Shown: positions 1-9,117, counted from the stretch's first letter. The stretch is 64,000 nucleotides of DNA from Companilactobacillus heilongjiangensis (GCF_000831645.3 NZ_CP012559.1:1674001-1738000), one strand, 5' to 3'. Made by a program: numbers and translations. The notes: generated by a model from the letters alone, not told the origin.

Positions 1-652
1 GATGTGTTTCTGATTCTTTAACTAATTTAACGATAGCTTGATATTCAGAATCAGCAGCGACTTTATCAGCTGTAATCTTGAACGGATTTTCACCATTGAT
101 GGAGCCTGACATGACATACTTACCTTTTGCTACATTAACTGGAACGGATTCACCAGTCAGTGATGATTCATCAACTTCTGATTGGCCGTCAAAAACCGTC
201 CCATCAACTGGAACTTGTTCTTTCGGACGAATTAAGAGTTCATCACCGATTTTTACATCATCAATATCAACATCCTTAATATGCCCGTTATCAATCATAT
301 GAGCTTTCGATGGCGTATTATCTAGCAAAGACTTCAATTCACTCTTAGCCTTGTTAGCGGCATACTCCTCAAGCGTATCTCCACCAGTCAGCATCAATAG
401 AACAATCCAACCAGCCCAATATTGACCAAGGCTGATAGTTGCCACGATGGCGGTAATTGCCAACAAATCGATACCAAAGTTACCCGACTTGAGAACTTTG
501 ATCATGTCAACAAACATAATTAACGCCAATAATAAACCAAGGATACTAATAATCAGTTGGGCATAACCGTTTAAATGAAATCCGAATTCCAAAACGGCTG
601 CGATAAAACCAATTGTTAACGTTCCATATAATTTAATCTTGTCTGAGTTCAT
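1..652 (-). CDS. Heavy-metal P-type (P1B) ATPase, N-terminal part
   Basis: The gene starts at 652 behind a GGGAGGG ribosome binding site and runs off the left edge, so only about 217 residues are visible. They show paired hydrophobic helices (about 7-55 and 60-92), then an actuator domain with the TGES motif at residues 166-169 inside SSLTGESVPV. This is the layout of P1B metal-exporting ATPases. The first residues lead directly into membrane helices, so there is no N-terminal CxxC metal-binding domain. The metal cannot be called because the CPC/ion-binding helix lies outside the window. The family is secure, the substrate is not. Confidence 0.85.
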   Translation of the reverse strand, partial: MNSDKIKLYGTLTIGFIAAVLEFGFHLNGYAQLIISILGLLLALIMFVDMIKVLKSGNFGIDLLAITAIVATISLGQYWAGWIVLLMLTGGDTLEEYAANKAKSELKSLLDNTPSKAHMIDNGHIKDVDIDDVKIGDELLIRPKEQVPVDGTVFDGQSEVDESSLTGESVPVNVAKGKYVMSGSINGENPFKITADKVAADSEYQAIVKLVKESETH

Positions 653-693
653 AAAAACACAACCCTCCCAAATATAATCCTTCTTTTACCCTG

Positions 694-722
694 ATTATAC
701 ATTCTTTAGTTACGAAAGTGAA
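694..722 (-). promoter_or_regulatory. Probable promoter of the P-type ATPase
   Basis: On the minus strand a perfect TATAAT (694-699) sits 17 bp after TTCACT (717-722), about 40 bp before the start codon. An AT-rich stretch with TGAGAATGATTCC lies just upstream (about 733-755). It loosely resembles Fur/PerR-family sites, but that reading is only a guess. Confidence 0.5.
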
Positions 723-867
723 CCTTCATCTGGAATCATTCTCATTTAAATATCATTTCAAATAAACGCTTATAATTAGCTACAATAGTAGACTTTTGGC
801 ATACTTTTTCAATTGGAAAGATATTCATTTACTCAATATTATGTCAAATTAAGGTCATTTTTGGCAA

Positions 868-903
868 AGAAAAACAGTCATATCCAATTTCGATATGACT
901 GTT
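868..903 (-). terminator. Rho-independent terminator after nrdG
   Basis: A perfect 12-bp stem (873-884 with 892-903) is followed on the minus strand by a run of T, 32 bp beyond the nrdG stop codon. It closes the nrdDG transcript. Confidence 0.85.
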
Positions 904-934
904 TGCTTTATTCTTATTTATCAATTGATAATTA

Positions 935-1516
935 TTATTTAACTAGCTTTTCCCAGATCACTACATCCCCACTGGCTAGAGACTTGGGCACATCGATAAT
1001 TCTTTGGTTAGATGACCCTCGAAATTGTAGCGTTAAGTCCTTCTTACGTAATAAAAACCGACCATCGACTAAGATGTCAATCAATGACAGCATTTCTAAT
1101 TTATCATCTGATTCCTGCATTAATTCGTCCCATGAATAACCAGTCCATGACCAGATATCTTTCGTATGACCAAACTCTTTTCTAATTCGCTTGCATAACG
1201 ATAAACAGACTTCAGTATTGAGAAATGGCTCCCCGCCAAGTAACGTCAAACCTTGTACATAGCTTTGCCCAAGGTCTTTGATGATCTGATCTTCGAGCTC
1301 TTTAGTGTAAGGTTTTCCATAACGAAAATCTTGTGCTGCAACGTTATAACACCCTGGACATCTAAAAAGACAGCCAGAAACATACAGACTGCATCTAACA
1401 CCTTCACCATCTACAAAGTTAAATGGCTTATAGTCTGCAATTCTTTTAAGACTGTGGTCCTTGCTTAACCATTCTTTGGGAGTCGGATTGTTTGGCTCTC
1501 TCATATTTTGCCGCAT
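935..1516 (-). CDS. nrdG: Anaerobic ribonucleotide reductase activating enzyme NrdG
   Basis: A radical SAM enzyme that installs the glycyl radical on NrdD. The 193-residue frame has the cluster motif as CLFRCPGC (C-x3-C-x2-C), preceded by FNFVDGEGVRCSLYVSGC and followed by the LLGGEPF segment typical of NrdG. It overlaps the end of nrdD by about 60-70 bases, which suggests translational coupling. Two ATGs are possible, at 1516 and at 1504 (MREPNN); I give the longer form. It is the last gene of the nrdDG unit and is followed by a clear terminator. Expected length for the family. Confidence 0.93.
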   Translation of the reverse strand: MRQNMREPNNPTPKEWLSKDHSLKRIADYKPFNFVDGEGVRCSLYVSGCLFRCPGCYNVAAQDFRYGKPYTKELEDQIIKDLGQSYVQGLTLLGGEPFLNTEVCLSLCKRIRKEFGHTKDIWSWTGYSWDELMQESDDKLEMLSLIDILVDGRFLLRKKDLTLQFRGSSNQRIIDVPKSLASGDVVIWEKLVK

Positions 1517-3656
1517 GCTGTATCATCTCCGAAGTCATATTTTTTCTACGTGAAGCAATTTCGACGTGTCGACCGTGAATCATTGGACGTTGTTGTGGAT
1601 TGCCTAAATATCCACAGGTTCTTTTAACAACATCACATGTTTGTGGATCATGATTGCCACATTGCGGACAAACGAACCCGCGTGCTGTGGCATTGAACTC
1701 ACCTTTAAATCCGCATTCAAAGCATTGGTCAATGGAAGTATTCGTTCCCAAATAACCAACATGGTCATAAGCCCAATCCCAAACAGCTTCCAATGCTTTA
1801 GGATTCTGACGCAAATTAGGATATTCACAGTAATGAATGAACCCACCCGATGCGTACTTCGGAAACGCCTCTTCAAAAGTCAGCTTCTCAAATGGATTAG
1901 GATGCTTTCTAACATCAAAGTGGAAACTATTTGTGTAGTATTCTTTCTCCGTTATGTTTGGTATAACGCCAAATTTCTCTAAATCGTCGCGACAAAATGT
2001 GTCTGTCAAAGATTCGGCTGGTGTTGAATACAGACTGTAGTGATAACCACTATCATTAGCCCACTCAACACATTTCTCGTGTAACGCCTTAACGATACTT
2101 TCGGCAAAGTCATGTGCTGCTTGGTTACCTTCCCATTTATCGCCAAAGAACTCGCTACATACTTCATATAGACCGATGTAACCTAACGAAACGGTAGCAC
2201 GTTGATTCTTGAATAGCTCATCAATACTGTCATCTTTTTTGAGACGTTTACCGAACGCACCATACATATACAGTAACGGTGCATTCTCAGGTTTAGCCTG
2301 CTTAGTACGTTCGATACGATAGGCTAAAGCGGCGTGACAAATCTGCATTTTTTCTTCAAAGATATTCCAGAATAAATCCACGTCTCCCTTGGATTCCAGA
2401 GCAATTCTCGGCAAATTAACCGTTACAACGCCTAGATTCATTCGACCAGAATTAACTTCTTTACCGTTCTCATCTTTCCAACCTTGAAGAAATGAACGAC
2501 AACCCATTGGTGTTTTAAAACTACCGGTGATTTCTTTGATTTTGTCATACATTAACAAGTCAGGATACATCCGTTTAGTTGAACACTCTAATGCCAACGT
2601 TTTAATATCATAGTTGGGGTCACCAGGATTAAGGTTCAACCCCCGTTTGACAGTAAATGTCAGCTTAGGGAAAATGGCTGTCCGATGTTCTTTACCTAAA
2701 CCTTTAATTCTGATTTCTAAGATTGATTTTTGGATAGCACGTTCCAGCCAATTCGTCCCTAAACCGAAATTAATAGTCGTGAACGGCGTTTGTCCTTGAG
2801 ATGAGTAAAGTGTATTGATTTCATATTCAAGTGCCTGCATGGCATCGTAAATGTCCTTACGAGTCTTTTCTTTAGCAAACGCTTCTTGCTTATCTTCAAC
2901 AATCCACTTTTTCGCATCTTTCAGGTGTTTTTGATAGTTGATTTCCGCATATGGTGCCAATAATTGGTCAATTCGATTGGCCGAACAACCACCATATTGC
3001 AGTGAAGCCACATTAGCAATAATTTGTGACATTTGAGCAGTTGCCGTTTGAATCGAGCGTGGCGAAGATACCCAAGCGTTTCCAATTTTGAAACCATGGC
3101 TCAACATTTCGTCAAAGTCGATCAAGCAACAGTTAGTCTCAGGTGTAACCGGTGAATAATCAAGATCATGCCAATGAATATCACCACGTAAATGTGCTTT
3201 AGCAACAAGTTCTGGCAACATTTTTAACCCCATGGCACGACTTGCTACACCGGCTTCCAAATCACGTTGAGTATTAAAGATATTACTATCTTTATTAGCA
3301 TTCTCATGGACAACTTCTTCGTTACGGTCAAATAGGCGTTCAATATTCAGTTGGACATTTGTAGCACGGGCAAACTTCTCCTGATCTTTTTGAAAGTATT
3401 CTTCATATGAATCAGCCTGGCTGACCATACCATTTTCTTTCAAAACACGAAAAATAACATTGTGCAATCCTGTCGCTGTAATCAATTCTTGCTCACAAAA
3501 ATTGTTCACTAACTTGTCGACAACTAACTGTTTTTGATTATCATTCAACTGTAATTGGTCCAAAACAAACATAATTTTATAAGCATAAAAGTTAGTTTTG
3601 ACCCCGTTACGTTTTTCTACAGGAATGGCTACTAATTCATCTAATTTGGCATTCAT
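1446..3656 (-). CDS. nrdD: Anaerobic (class III) ribonucleoside-triphosphate reductase NrdD
   Basis: Makes deoxyribonucleotides from ribonucleoside triphosphates without oxygen. The 736-residue protein has an N-terminal segment like a degenerate ATP-cone, a long catalytic domain, a C-terminal four-cysteine zinc site (CFEC and CPQC, about residues 651-668) and the glycyl-radical loop RTCGYLG with the radical glycine near residue 682. The start at 3656 has an AGGAGG site 7 bases upstream. nrdG overlaps its 3' end. The upstream region holds a long hairpin with a possible NrdR-type site. Complete, family-typical length, no anomaly. Confidence 0.96.
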   Translation of the reverse strand: MNAKLDELVAIPVEKRNGVKTNFYAYKIMFVLDQLQLNDNQKQLVVDKLVNNFCEQELITATGLHNVIFRVLKENGMVSQADSYEEYFQKDQEKFARATNVQLNIERLFDRNEEVVHENANKDSNIFNTQRDLEAGVASRAMGLKMLPELVAKAHLRGDIHWHDLDYSPVTPETNCCLIDFDEMLSHGFKIGNAWVSSPRSIQTATAQMSQIIANVASLQYGGCSANRIDQLLAPYAEINYQKHLKDAKKWIVEDKQEAFAKEKTRKDIYDAMQALEYEINTLYSSQGQTPFTTINFGLGTNWLERAIQKSILEIRIKGLGKEHRTAIFPKLTFTVKRGLNLNPGDPNYDIKTLALECSTKRMYPDLLMYDKIKEITGSFKTPMGCRSFLQGWKDENGKEVNSGRMNLGVVTVNLPRIALESKGDVDLFWNIFEEKMQICHAALAYRIERTKQAKPENAPLLYMYGAFGKRLKKDDSIDELFKNQRATVSLGYIGLYEVCSEFFGDKWEGNQAAHDFAESIVKALHEKCVEWANDSGYHYSLYSTPAESLTDTFCRDDLEKFGVIPNITEKEYYTNSFHFDVRKHPNPFEKLTFEEAFPKYASGGFIHYCEYPNLRQNPKALEAVWDWAYDHVGYLGTNTSIDQCFECGFKGEFNATARGFVCPQCGNHDPQTCDVVKRTCGYLGNPQQRPMIHGRHVEIASRRKNMTSEMIQHAAKYERAKQSDSQRMVKQGPQS

Positions 3657-3729
3657 AAAAAATCCTCCTGAACTTCTGACCTTGCGGTAACGTTAAATAC
3701 TGCTACCATTCTACAAAATTATTAATAAA

Positions 3730-3800
3730 AAAATAAGACTACTAAATACCAGATGATGTGTTATATAGCACAATCATACAATATATAGTAGTCTTATTTT
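3730..3800 (-). promoter_or_regulatory. Two-tier hairpin upstream of nrdD: terminator and/or NrdR-like operator
   Basis: A perfect 15-bp inverted repeat (3730-3744 with 3786-3800) encloses a 41-base loop that holds a second imperfect hairpin. The loop contains the quasi-palindrome TGTGTTATATAGCACA (3757-3772), which resembles NrdR boxes, and ACAATATATAGT beside it. On the minus strand the outer stem ends in a T-run, so it can also act as the terminator of the upstream membrane protein gene. The structure is seen directly; both roles are inferred. Confidence 0.5.
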
Positions 3801-3911
3801 GATTTCAGCAAAAACATCACTCTAACGGTTTCACAAATCGTCGTTACGTTTACAAATAATCTTGATATGCAAACATTCATTCATGCTCAAAAATTTCCGA
3901 TATTTTAAAAC

Positions 3912-5246
3912 TTATAGCGTTGTAGTGGTCGATTTTTGCTCTCGCTTGCGAATAAAATAAAATGTAATTGCTGCGCAAACGAAAACGACAGCAGTAATAA
4001 AAATATGTACATTATACAGAACGCTAATCGTAGGACCATCAGCAATACTATTATTGAAGAATCCCAAAGCATTAATTTTAGTAAAGTAACTGACAAAATA
4101 AATTGTTGTCATGTATACCAATTGTTGTGAAACGTTACCGACGCTTGAAAGCTGATACTTGATCAAGAAGGCACGTTCATTGTCGATATTGGTATTTGAA
4201 TATAATTCATCATTTAGGATTCGGTTATCTGCCCCAACGAAGACGGAACAGCAGAACAGTCCGACAAAATATGTTGGATTGAATAGCGCCAAGATTAGTC
4301 CGATTAACAGTAATGGATAACGAATTTCACGATGTTTTTTATTGAGTAGTGGCCCACATTGAAAGCCCACCAAATATATCGCGTAAACAAGCATCAAACT
4401 GTTAAATCCAAAACGAATCGTACTGTCAAAAATGGCATAAAGCATTACATAATTCATAACTACCCCACGGTTGACTGCAGACATACTCAATGGGAAAAGC
4501 TTTTTATGAATATCAATTTGATAATAGGCTAAGAAAAAGAATAAGACGATAGCAGCGATACTGATGATTAAATCAAAGGAATTTGAAACTGCTTTGAGTC
4601 TCGTGTAACGAATAATAAAGACCAACATAACTAAACTGGCCATGACGATCAAACTAAAGAGCGAATTGACTCGAAACCTTGGTTTCTTCTCCATCCCTTG
4701 ATAGAACGTCAAACGATGTGTTATCTGCATTCCTCCAACCATTGCAGCAAAGAAAAGCACGGCTAAAAGAAGGAATGATAGATTCAAAAATCTCGTCTTC
4801 GTAGCAATTAATTGCACAACCAACAAAATAATCAAAGTCAAAACAACCGACAATAAATGCATTCGATTGAATTTAAACTCTTTATCCATCTGTCCTCGCG
4901 AACGAACGGTTAAATAATATGGCCAGATCCAACTCGATGCTAGTCCCAACAAGACACCACCGATGATTCCCATAACTGGATCAGCGGCATCTAAGATGAA
5001 GAGTGAACCCATCACCCCGAATAAACTGGACATAGCTAACATCGTTGATGCTGGCAGCGTGATAAACGTCGTCAATAACATCCCTAATGCTCTGAAAGTA
5101 TATAGCATTAAGAATGGTAAGGCATACGCAAAAACACTCTTATTTTGGTTATATAACGTCAAACAGAAAAAATACGGTATCGCGACTCCAGCGTTGGCTA
5201 AAAGATCCAACACACCTTCGTTAAATATACTCATTATTCGCTTCAT
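3912..5246 (-). CDS. Polytopic membrane protein, MFS-like, unknown substrate
   Basis: A 444-residue protein made almost entirely of hydrophobic helices (about 11-12), with short charged loops and a basic C-terminus (RKREQKS). The overall pattern suits a major-facilitator-type permease, but I see no diagnostic motif and do not recognise a named family. It starts at 5246 behind a weak GGTGAG-type site. It stands alone on the minus strand between a T-tailed hairpin upstream (5297-5337) and the 3730-3800 hairpin downstream, so it is probably monocistronic. Being a real gene is near certain; function is unknown. Confidence 0.75.
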   Translation of the reverse strand: MKRIMSIFNEGVLDLLANAGVAIPYFFCLTLYNQNKSVFAYALPFLMLYTFRALGMLLTTFITLPASTMLAMSSLFGVMGSLFILDAADPVMGIIGGVLLGLASSWIWPYYLTVRSRGQMDKEFKFNRMHLLSVVLTLIILLVVQLIATKTRFLNLSFLLLAVLFFAAMVGGMQITHRLTFYQGMEKKPRFRVNSLFSLIVMASLVMLVFIIRYTRLKAVSNSFDLIISIAAIVLFFFLAYYQIDIHKKLFPLSMSAVNRGVVMNYVMLYAIFDSTIRFGFNSLMLVYAIYLVGFQCGPLLNKKHREIRYPLLLIGLILALFNPTYFVGLFCCSVFVGADNRILNDELYSNTNIDNERAFLIKYQLSSVGNVSQQLVYMTTIYFVSYFTKINALGFFNNSIADGPTISVLYNVHIFITAVVFVCAAITFYFIRKREQKSTTTTL

Positions 5247-5296
5247 TATTTTCTCACCTGAAATTAAATGTCTTTGAACATTTTAACAGATATAGC

Positions 5297-5337
5297 AAAA
5301 AAAATAAGGAACACAGGGCAATTTATGTATTCCTTAT
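5297..5337 (-). terminator. Terminator-like hairpin upstream of the membrane protein gene
   Basis: Stem ATAAGGAA/TTCCTTAT (5304-5311 with 5330-5337), loop 18 bases, followed on the minus strand by eight T. It lies before the start of the 3912-5246 gene rather than after one, so it would either attenuate that gene or end a transcript crossing repeat copy A. Confidence 0.65.
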
Positions 5338-5364
5338 CTTTAATTATTGCTTGCTTTTATTTCT

Positions 5365-5550
5365 TCCGTCTCCGGTCGTCAGTAATATAGTCCTGCTATG
5401 GGACCGGCTCGAGCCAAAGTACGGTCTCGACCCTCGCTTTGGAGCCTTGCCAAACCCAGCAAGTCTCCAAAGTCGTCCTGTGGTGTAAATGGCTAAAGCC
5501 ATAACACCACTTCCATTGCTGGACTATATTACTGACAACCTCCGACTAAT
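5365..5550 (+). repeat. Structured intergenic repeat, copy A
   Basis: About 186 bp. The closing stem is a perfect 16-bp inverted repeat (5378-5393 with 5521-5536). Inside are a hairpin built on CTTTGGAG/CTCCAAAG (about 5436-5472) and one on GGTGT...ACACC containing GGCTAAAGCC (about 5481-5510). Termini are CCGTCTCC and CTCCGACTAAT, as in other copies. The inner motifs CGAGCCA and CGGTCTCG are shared with copies B-E. It fills the space between the asd terminator and the membrane protein gene; there is no coding capacity. With the two terminators it accounts for the whole 5247-5687 gap. Confidence 0.85.
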
Positions 5551-5610
5551 TCCTTCATTTAGTTCTAAATTCCAATTGAAAACTATATCTATGAATATCG
5601 ACTAAACACA

Positions 5611-5648
5611 CAAAAACACCCATTCCATTAAAGAATGAGTGTTTTTAT
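5611..5648 (-). terminator. Rho-independent terminator after asd
   Basis: An inverted repeat of about 13 bp (AAAACACCCATTC with GAATGAGTGTTTT) with A/T-rich flanks on both sides, 40 bp beyond the asd stop. It ends the patA-asd transcript. Confidence 0.8.
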
Positions 5649-5687
5649 ATACACTAGAGATTTGAATTAATCAAAAGAGCTGAACCA

Positions 5688-6755
5688 TTATTCAGCAGCT
5701 GGCACTGAAACTAAATCGTCAGCAACTAATCTTTCAGCAATCTGTACAGTATTCCAAGCGGCACCCTTCAATAGATTATCGGAAACAACCCACATATTGA
5801 AGGCCCCTTCGTTTTCTAAATCGGGACGGATCCGACCAACAAATGTATCACGACTGCCAACCGCATTGATTGGTTGTGGATAAACTTGGTGATCTGGATC
5901 ATCTTGTAATACGGCACCCGGTGCTTCTCTGATAAGTTGTTGAATCTTTTCAGTTGTGGCTGACTTATCGGCAACTTCAATATAAACTGACTCACCGTGA
6001 CTAATTGGAACAGGAACTCTGACACAAGTAGCTGTGACTTTGATTTCAGGTGAATTCATATCACCCAACATAATCTTCTTTGTTTCATGAATCATTTTCC
6101 ACTCTTCATGAGAATAAAGGTTATCTTCCAAAACATCAATTTGTGGTAAGAGGTTGAAAGCTAAAGGATAATGCTCCTTATCGCCCTTCGTTGGAAAAAT
6201 ATCTGCTTTCATGTCTTTACCATCCAAGTAGTCCTGTGCTTCTGCGTATAATTCATTCAAAGCACTCTGACCGGCACCACTAGCTGCTTGATAAGTTGAA
6301 ACGATAATCTGCTTCAAACCAAAAGCCTTTCTAATTGGTTCCAATGCGACCATCATTTGAATTGTTGAACAGTTAGGATTTGCGATGATCCCACGGTGGT
6401 TATACAATGCAGCTTCGTTAACTTCGGGGACAACCAATGGCACATCTTCATCCATTCTAAAAGCACTGGTATTGTCGACACAGACCGCACCACGTTTAAC
6501 TGCCTCAGGCAAGAGTTTCTTAGAAACGGCTCCACCAGCTGATGCCAACACTAGATCGACACCTTCAAATGACTCTGGTTTGGCTTCTTCAACGGTTACT
6601 TCTTGACCTTTAAATTGTAGTTTCTTACCTGCAGAACGATATGAAGCCAACAACTTAATTTTACTTACTGGAATAGTTGACTGTTCCAATTGTTGAATTA
6701 AACGTGTTCCAACGGCACCTGTGGCACCTAAAATTGCTACTGTATATCCACTCAT
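5688..6755 (-). CDS. asd: Aspartate-semialdehyde dehydrogenase
   Basis: Reduces aspartyl phosphate to aspartate semialdehyde, the branch point to lysine, threonine and methionine. The 355-residue protein starts with the nucleotide-binding GATGAVG motif (residues 10-16), has the catalytic cysteine at C129 in PNCSTIQM, and the [11 protein letters not shown] segment. It lies 24 bp downstream of patA and is followed by a terminator, so the two form one transcript. It works with LysC (13553-14920) and DapA (9126-9995) in the same neighbourhood. Complete, with no unusual features. Confidence 0.95.
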   Translation of the reverse strand: MSGYTVAILGATGAVGTRLIQQLEQSTIPVSKIKLLASYRSAGKKLQFKGQEVTVEEAKPESFEGVDLVLASAGGAVSKKLLPEAVKRGAVCVDNTSAFRMDEDVPLVVPEVNEAALYNHRGIIANPNCSTIQMMVALEPIRKAFGLKQIIVSTYQAASGAGQSALNELYAEAQDYLDGKDMKADIFPTKGDKEHYPLAFNLLPQIDVLEDNLYSHEEWKMIHETKKIMLGDMNSPEIKVTATCVRVPVPISHGESVYIEVADKSATTEKIQQLIREAPGAVLQDDPDHQVYPQPINAVGSRDTFVGRIRPDLENEGAFNMWVVSDNLLKGAAWNTVQIAERLVADDLVSVPAAE

Positions 6756-6779
6756 AAAAATCCATCCCTTAACTATTAT

Positions 6780-7964
6780 TTATAAATTATCAGTAAACTT
6801 TCTCAAACGTTTCATAGCTTCTTGAATATCTTCCATTGAAGCAGCGTATGAAATTCTGAAGTGACCTTCGCCACCTTTACCAAAGGCAACTCCTGGTGTA
6901 ACACCAACAAGTCCTTCTTCAGCTAATTTATTAGCAAATTCAATTGAATCTAAGTTGTACTTGGCAGGAATCTTAGAGAATGTGTAGAATGCACCTTCTG
7001 GCAAGACTGTTTCATAACCCATGTCATTCAACTCACCAACTAAGTAATCACGACGTTCTTGGTAAATTTTACGCATGGCAATTGGATCATCAATCCCATT
7101 CTTCAAGGCTTCTTCGGCAGCAAATTGAGCTGGGTTTGAAGGAGCTGTAACGGTAAAGGCGTGCATCTTGTTAGCTTCTTCAACAAAGTCTTTAGGACCG
7201 GCGATATAACCGATACGGTAACCTGTCATAGCATGTGATTTTGAGAGACCATTGATCAAAATAGTCTTACCAGGCATCAACTTAGCTAGTGACAAGTGTT
7301 TGTGACCATAAGTTAATTCAGCGTAGATTTCATCAGAAATAACAAACATATTCTTATCTTTAACGACATCAACGATTTCTTGTAATTGTTCCTTTGAGTA
7401 AACAAATCCAGTTGGGTTTCCTGGGAAATTAAGCATCATTGCCTTAACTTTATCAGGACCTTCTGCTTGGATAACTTCTTCCAAATGTTTACCAGTCATG
7501 CAGAAACCATCATCGGTAGTATCAACTTGCACAGGCACACCGCCAAGAATCTTAACGATTGGAATGTACAATGCAAATGTTGGTGTAGGAATAATTACCT
7601 TGTCACCAGGGTTGATGATAGCAGCCAATGAATCAAAGATTGCTTCAGTAGCACCAATTGTGACGATAATCTCTGTTTCTGGATCATATTTAAGATCGAA
7701 TTGTTTGTCCAAGTATCCCGAAATGGCTTCTCTCAAACTCAAGAAACCTTTTTGGTCTGAGTAGTGAGATTCATTTTCCTTAATACTTTCAATGGCAGCA
7801 TCCTTAACGTGTTCAGGAACGTTAAAGTTTGGTTCACCAAGCGTTAATTTTACTAACCCAGGGATTTTTGCAAATTTCTCGGCAAACTCTCTGATCATTG
7901 ATCTACCCATTGGGGCAATCGTTTCATTTACTACATTTTTTACTGACGAATCTAATTCTGGCAT
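6780..7964 (-). CDS. patA: Class I/II aminotransferase, probable N-acetyl-LL-diaminopimelate aminotransferase
   Basis: A fold-type I PLP aminotransferase of 394 residues. The PLP lysine is K242 in LSKSHAMTGYRIGY, NPTG is at 183-186 and the start has PLVKLTLGEP-type sequence. In Firmicutes using the N-acetyl lysine route this step (DapX) is done by PatA. The neighbours dapH, an M20 deacetylase, asd, dapA and dapB support that role. Sequence alone does not exclude aspartate aminotransferase activity. It begins at 7964 with a GGAGTG site and leads asd by 24 bp. Repeat copy B lies between it and dapB, so it probably has its own promoter. Confidence 0.85.
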   Translation of the reverse strand: MPELDSSVKNVVNETIAPMGRSMIREFAEKFAKIPGLVKLTLGEPNFNVPEHVKDAAIESIKENESHYSDQKGFLSLREAISGYLDKQFDLKYDPETEIIVTIGATEAIFDSLAAIINPGDKVIIPTPTFALYIPIVKILGGVPVQVDTTDDGFCMTGKHLEEVIQAEGPDKVKAMMLNFPGNPTGFVYSKEQLQEIVDVVKDKNMFVISDEIYAELTYGHKHLSLAKLMPGKTILINGLSKSHAMTGYRIGYIAGPKDFVEEANKMHAFTVTAPSNPAQFAAEEALKNGIDDPIAMRKIYQERRDYLVGELNDMGYETVLPEGAFYTFSKIPAKYNLDSIEFANKLAEEGLVGVTPGVAFGKGGEGHFRISYAASMEDIQEAMKRLRKFTDNL

Positions 7965-8071
7965 CCTTCAACACTCCTTAAAAATTAATGTAGTTTAATA
8001 ATATAACAAATCTGACTAAATTATTAGAGTTTTTGTAATCTTTTTAAGTTTTTTCTTAATTTTTGGTTTAC

Positions 8072-8258
8072 TGCCGCCGGATGAGACCAGAAATTTGTCA
8101 CACTGCTGTGAGGACCGGTCCGAGCCATAGTGCGGTCTCGGACCTCGATTTTGAACCTCGCAAAACCCGCGAGTTTCAAAACTCGTCCGTGGTGTAATGG
8201 CTAAAGCCATAACGCCACCTTCACTGCTGGTACAATTTTCTGGTCTCATCCGGCTATT
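8072..8258 (+). repeat. Structured intergenic repeat, copy B
   Basis: About 187 bp in the 376-bp gap between dapB and patA. The closing stem is 22 bp with one mismatch (8077-8098 with 8232-8253) and its sequence is unrelated to copy A's. Inner hairpins are GATTTTGAA/TTCAAAA and GGTGTAATGGCT/AGCCATAACGCC; GGTCCGAG/CTCGGACC pairs perfectly. The remaining gap sequence is AT-rich and shows nothing else I can name. Confidence 0.85.
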
Positions 8259-8340
8259 CTTTTTTTGGTTGCTCGAGTATTACTCACCATTGAAGCAACT
8301 ACATAATACTGATTTATTAAAAAACCTAAGAAAAAATAGC

Positions 8341-9117
8341 CTAGATAATTTGTTCCAACCCAATTACCAACTCGTTTTGTTTCATAACTTCATGAACGGC
8401 CAACTTAACCCCTGTCATAAAGCTCTGACGATCGGTTGTACTTTGAGAAATGGTTAATGTTTCGCCTACTCCACCAAAGATAACTTCTTCATCAGCTACG
8501 AACCCTGGTAGACGCAACGCATGGATTTTTGTTCCATGATAATCGCCGCCTCTTGTGCCCATAGGGTCATCATCACTGTGTTGTGGTTGATTGTGTCCAC
8601 GTGCCTCATAAATCAATCTAGCTGTGTTTAGAGCTGTTCCTGATGGTGCATCTAGCTTGTCTTCGTGGTGTTTTTCAACAATCTCTGATTCTTCAAAATA
8701 CTTGGCTGCAACTTGAGCGAACTTCATCATTAAAACTGCTGATAAACCAAAATTAGAAGCAATAATGCCCCCAAGCTGTTTAGCATCAGCGAGTTTCTTT
8801 AATTCAGCTGTTTGTTCTTCACTCATCCCACTTGTACCAATGACTGGGCGAATTCCGTGCTCAATCGCAAATTTAGTATTATCGAAAACCGCACTTGGAA
8901 TTGAAAAGTCGATCCAAATATCTGCTACAACATCAATATCAGATAGTTTATTAAAAATTTTCACATTTTCAGCTAATCCATAAGTCTTCGGATCCAAATC
9001 AGTCACGATGGGATTGAATCCAGCAACTAATTCCATATCCTCTGAATCGGCAACCATTTTGATAGCTTTTTGGCCCATTGAACCACTGAAACCTGAAATT
9101 ATAACTTTTATCATCAA
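8341..9117 (-). CDS. dapB: 4-hydroxy-tetrahydrodipicolinate reductase
   Basis: Reduces the DapA product to tetrahydrodipicolinate using NAD(P)H. The 258-residue protein has the Rossmann motif SGFSGSMG near residues 8-15 and the catalytic/substrate segment EKHHEDKLDAPSGTA. It is the last gene of the riboswitch-controlled lysA-dapH-dapL-dapA-dapB unit and lies 8 bp after dapA. The start could be the first or second of two adjacent ATGs (MMIKV). No clear terminator follows directly; the next element is repeat copy B. Confidence 0.95.
   Translation of the reverse strand: MMIKVIISGFSGSMGQKAIKMVADSEDMELVAGFNPIVTDLDPKTYGLAENVKIFNKLSDIDVVADIWIDFSIPSAVFDNTKFAIEHGIRPVIGTSGMSEEQTAELKKLADAKQLGGIIASNFGLSAVLMMKFAQVAAKYFEESEIVEKHHEDKLDAPSGTALNTARLIYEARGHNQPQHSDDDPMGTRGGDYHGTKIHALRLPGFVADEEVIFGGVGETLTISQSTTDRQSFMTGVKLAVHEVMKQNELVIGLEQII

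Noticed and set aside
813-1139. Open frame of 108 codons on the plus strand
   Set aside because: It crosses the nrdG terminator and lies antisense to nrdG, with no ribosome binding site.
8016-8249. Open frame of 77 codons on the minus strand (and a similar one at 45067-45255)
   Set aside because: It is the translation of a structured repeat; copies C, D and F do not keep the frame, so there is no coding selection.
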